Origin: Deltaproteobacteria bacterium RBG_13_49_15
GTDB lineage: Bacteria; Desulfobacterota; Desulfobacteria; Desulfobacterales; UBA2156
Assembly: GCA_001797695.1 (NCBI GenBank)
Contig: MGQD01000122.1
Span: 3,886-10,286 of the forward strand
DNA: 6,401 bases
Direction: 5' to 3'
The notes below the pieces were generated by a model. That model was given only the letters and a program-made list of their open reading frames with translations. It was not told the DNA's origin and did not search any database. This document shows positions 5,221-6,401 of this stretch, piece by piece. A program made the translations under genes and the position numbers. How positions within the stretch are numbered: the stretch's first letter is position 1; each line of letters starts with the position of its first letter.

Positions 5221-6401
5221 CACACCACTCCTTCCAGCAACGCCTCGACCTTGCATAGCAATTGGTCATCATCATACCAGCTCAACTGAATAGCCTTGGC
5301 CGGACATTCGGCGGCGCAAACCCCGCACCCGTGACAAAGGGCCGGGTCGATTTCGCTGACACCATCTGAATTGATTTTCGGCACATGGTATGGACATGAT
5401 CGCAAACAGATTAAACAAGCGGCACATTTTTCAGGTTCGACCTTGGCTGTTACGGCGGACAACGTCAAATGAGACCGGGAAAGCAAGGCGGTCGCCCTGG
5501 ATGCAGCGGCATAGGCCTGGGCAATGGTCTCTGATAAAAGCTTCGGGCCGTGCGCTGTTCCGCAAACAAAGATCCCTTCAGTGGCCATATCCACCGGCCT
5601 CAATTTGACATGGGCTTCCATAAAAAATCCTTCCGAATTACGGTCAAGCTTGATGATGGAAGCCAATTCTTCCGTGTCCTGCGCGACCATGCCGGCGCTC
5701 AGCACAACAGCGTCGCAATCCTTGCGGATCCGATAACCCAGATCATGATCTTTAAACGTCACGGCAAGGGCATCTTCCGGCGACTCGACGATCGGCGGAT
5801 CATCAGGATCATACCGGATGAAGTAGATGCCGCTCTGCCTGGCCTTTGTGTAGTAATCCTCCAAAAGCCCGTAGGTTCTGATATCGCGGTGAAGAATGCA
5901 AATATCTGCTTCAGGTCGAAGTCTCTTGATGTGAAGCGCATTTTTAACGGCTGTCTGACAACAGACTCTGGAACAATTCGGATTTTCTTCGTTTCTGGAG
6001 CCGACACACTGAATCATCACAACCCTGTTTAGATCGTCCGCGCCGCTATTTTCCAGCAATTCTGCCAATTCTATCTGGGTCATGATCCTGGAGTGCCGGC
6101 CATATAAATATTCTTTAGGCTGGTATTCGGTGGCGCCGGTGGCTAAAATAACGGCACCGTGATCAATTTTTCTTTCATACATGCCCGGTCCAACCAGAAG
6201 TTCGGTAGTAAAATTGCCCTTAAATCCTGAAAAACCCACAATAAGTGAATTTGTCAGGACTTGAATTTTAGGATGGAAGGATACTTTTTTAATCAAGGAT
6301 TCCAAATAGGCACGCACGTTTGAGCCGTCGATGGTGCTCGTGAGACGGTTTGCCAGACCTCCCAACCTCTTTTCCTTTTCCACCACCACGGCCTCATATC
6401 C
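5220..6401 (-). CDS. hdrA: HdrA-like FAD iron-sulfur oxidoreductase (5' end outside window)
   Basis: The frame is open to the window edge. Residues GYEAVVVEKEKRLGG at the edge are the interior of a FAD-binding Rossmann fold (E-K-x-x-x-L-G-G), so the GTG at 6389 is not a real start. The visible 393 residues hold ATGATEYQP (87-95), the HdrA hallmark QCVGSRN...NCSRVCC (C132, C143, C147, C148, a cluster site in HdrA), the second FAD motif FVCGTAHGPK (278-287), and a C-terminal ferredoxin domain with two CxxCxxCxxxCP sites (C326-C336 and C356-C366). HdrA is the flavin hub of Hdr complexes and the site of electron bifurcation in methanogens. The segment between LGG and ATGAT is only about 70 residues and has no ferredoxin insert, unlike methanogen HdrA. 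The stop overlaps the mvhD start by one base. The missing N-terminal part could hold further clusters or a duplicated half. Confidence 0.93.
   Translation of the reverse strand, partial: GYEAVVVEKEKRLGGLANRLTSTIDGSNVRAYLESLIKKVSFHPKIQVLTNSLIVGFSGFKGNFTTELLVGPGMYERKIDHGAVILATGATEYQPKEYLYGRHSRIMTQIELAELLENSGADDLNRVVMIQCVGSRNEENPNCSRVCCQTAVKNALHIKRLRPEADICILHRDIRTYGLLEDYYTKARQSGIYFIRYDPDDPPIVESPEDALAVTFKDHDLGYRIRKDCDAVVLSAGMVAQDTEELASIIKLDRNSEGFFMEAHVKLRPVDMATEGIFVCGTAHGPKLLSETIAQAYAAASRATALLSRSHLTLSAVTAKVEPEKCAACLICLRSCPYHVPKINSDGVSEIDPALCHGCGVCAAECPAKAIQLSWYDDDQLLCKVEALLEGVV
5228..5235 (-). promoter_or_regulatory. Ribosome binding site that fixes the mvhD start
   Basis: On the minus strand this reads GGAAGGAG, 7 bases before ATG 5220 and inside the last codons of hdrA. 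No comparable site precedes the internal ATG at 5142, so it supports translation through the UGA. Confidence 0.75.

Noticed and set aside
5550..6032. 160-residue plus-strand open frame
   Set aside because: It is opposite well-conserved hdrA sequence and shows no recognisable motif.
6387..6389. GTG at 6389 as the hdrA start
   Set aside because: The codons upstream to the window edge (GYEA) continue the conserved FAD-binding fold, so the gene begins outside the window.

Overview
The window looks like part of a chromosomal operon from an anaerobic bacterium that uses the Wood-Ljungdahl (reductive acetyl-CoA) pathway. It is most likely a Desulfobacterota (sulfate-reducing or syntrophic deltaproteobacterial) lineage. 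This rests on the set of genes, the use of selenocysteine, moderate GC by eye, and a membrane cytochrome b/c module fused to an HdrC-type protein. The taxon is an inference and cannot be fixed from this window alone.

All seven genes lie on the minus strand, so transcription runs from high to low coordinates. In that order they are: hdrA (5' end outside the window, 6401-5220); a selenocysteine-containing mvhD (5220-4780), whose true start is hidden by an in-frame UGA; metV (4673-4005); metF (4008-3076), overlapping metV by 4 bases; a single-domain response regulator (3034-2645); a 586-residue membrane protein joining a NarI/DsrM-like cytochrome b domain, one c-type heme motif and two HdrC-like iron-sulfur modules (2560-800); and hdrB (785-1, 3' end outside the window). 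Gaps are short: overlap, 106, overlap, 67 counted from metF to the regulator start including its leader (41 clear bases), 84 and 14 bases. No convincing terminator or promoter was seen between genes. No stretch over 300 bases lacks a gene.

MetF and MetV form the core of the bacterial methylene-tetrahydrofolate reductase of acetogens. In Moorella thermoacetica these subunits occur with HdrA, HdrB, HdrC and MvhD as one complex. The same parts list is present here with two differences. The HdrC part is fused to a five-helix membrane cytochrome, so it could anchor the complex to the membrane and connect it to quinones or periplasmic cytochromes. MvhD uses selenocysteine where the family normally has a cysteine. 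A plausible model is a membrane-bound MetFV-Hdr complex in which electrons pass between the methyl branch of the pathway, the HdrA flavin and a membrane or periplasmic redox pool. The direction of flow and the substrate of HdrB cannot be read from sequence. The response regulator in the middle of the operon suggests signal-dependent control, but its kinase is not in the window.
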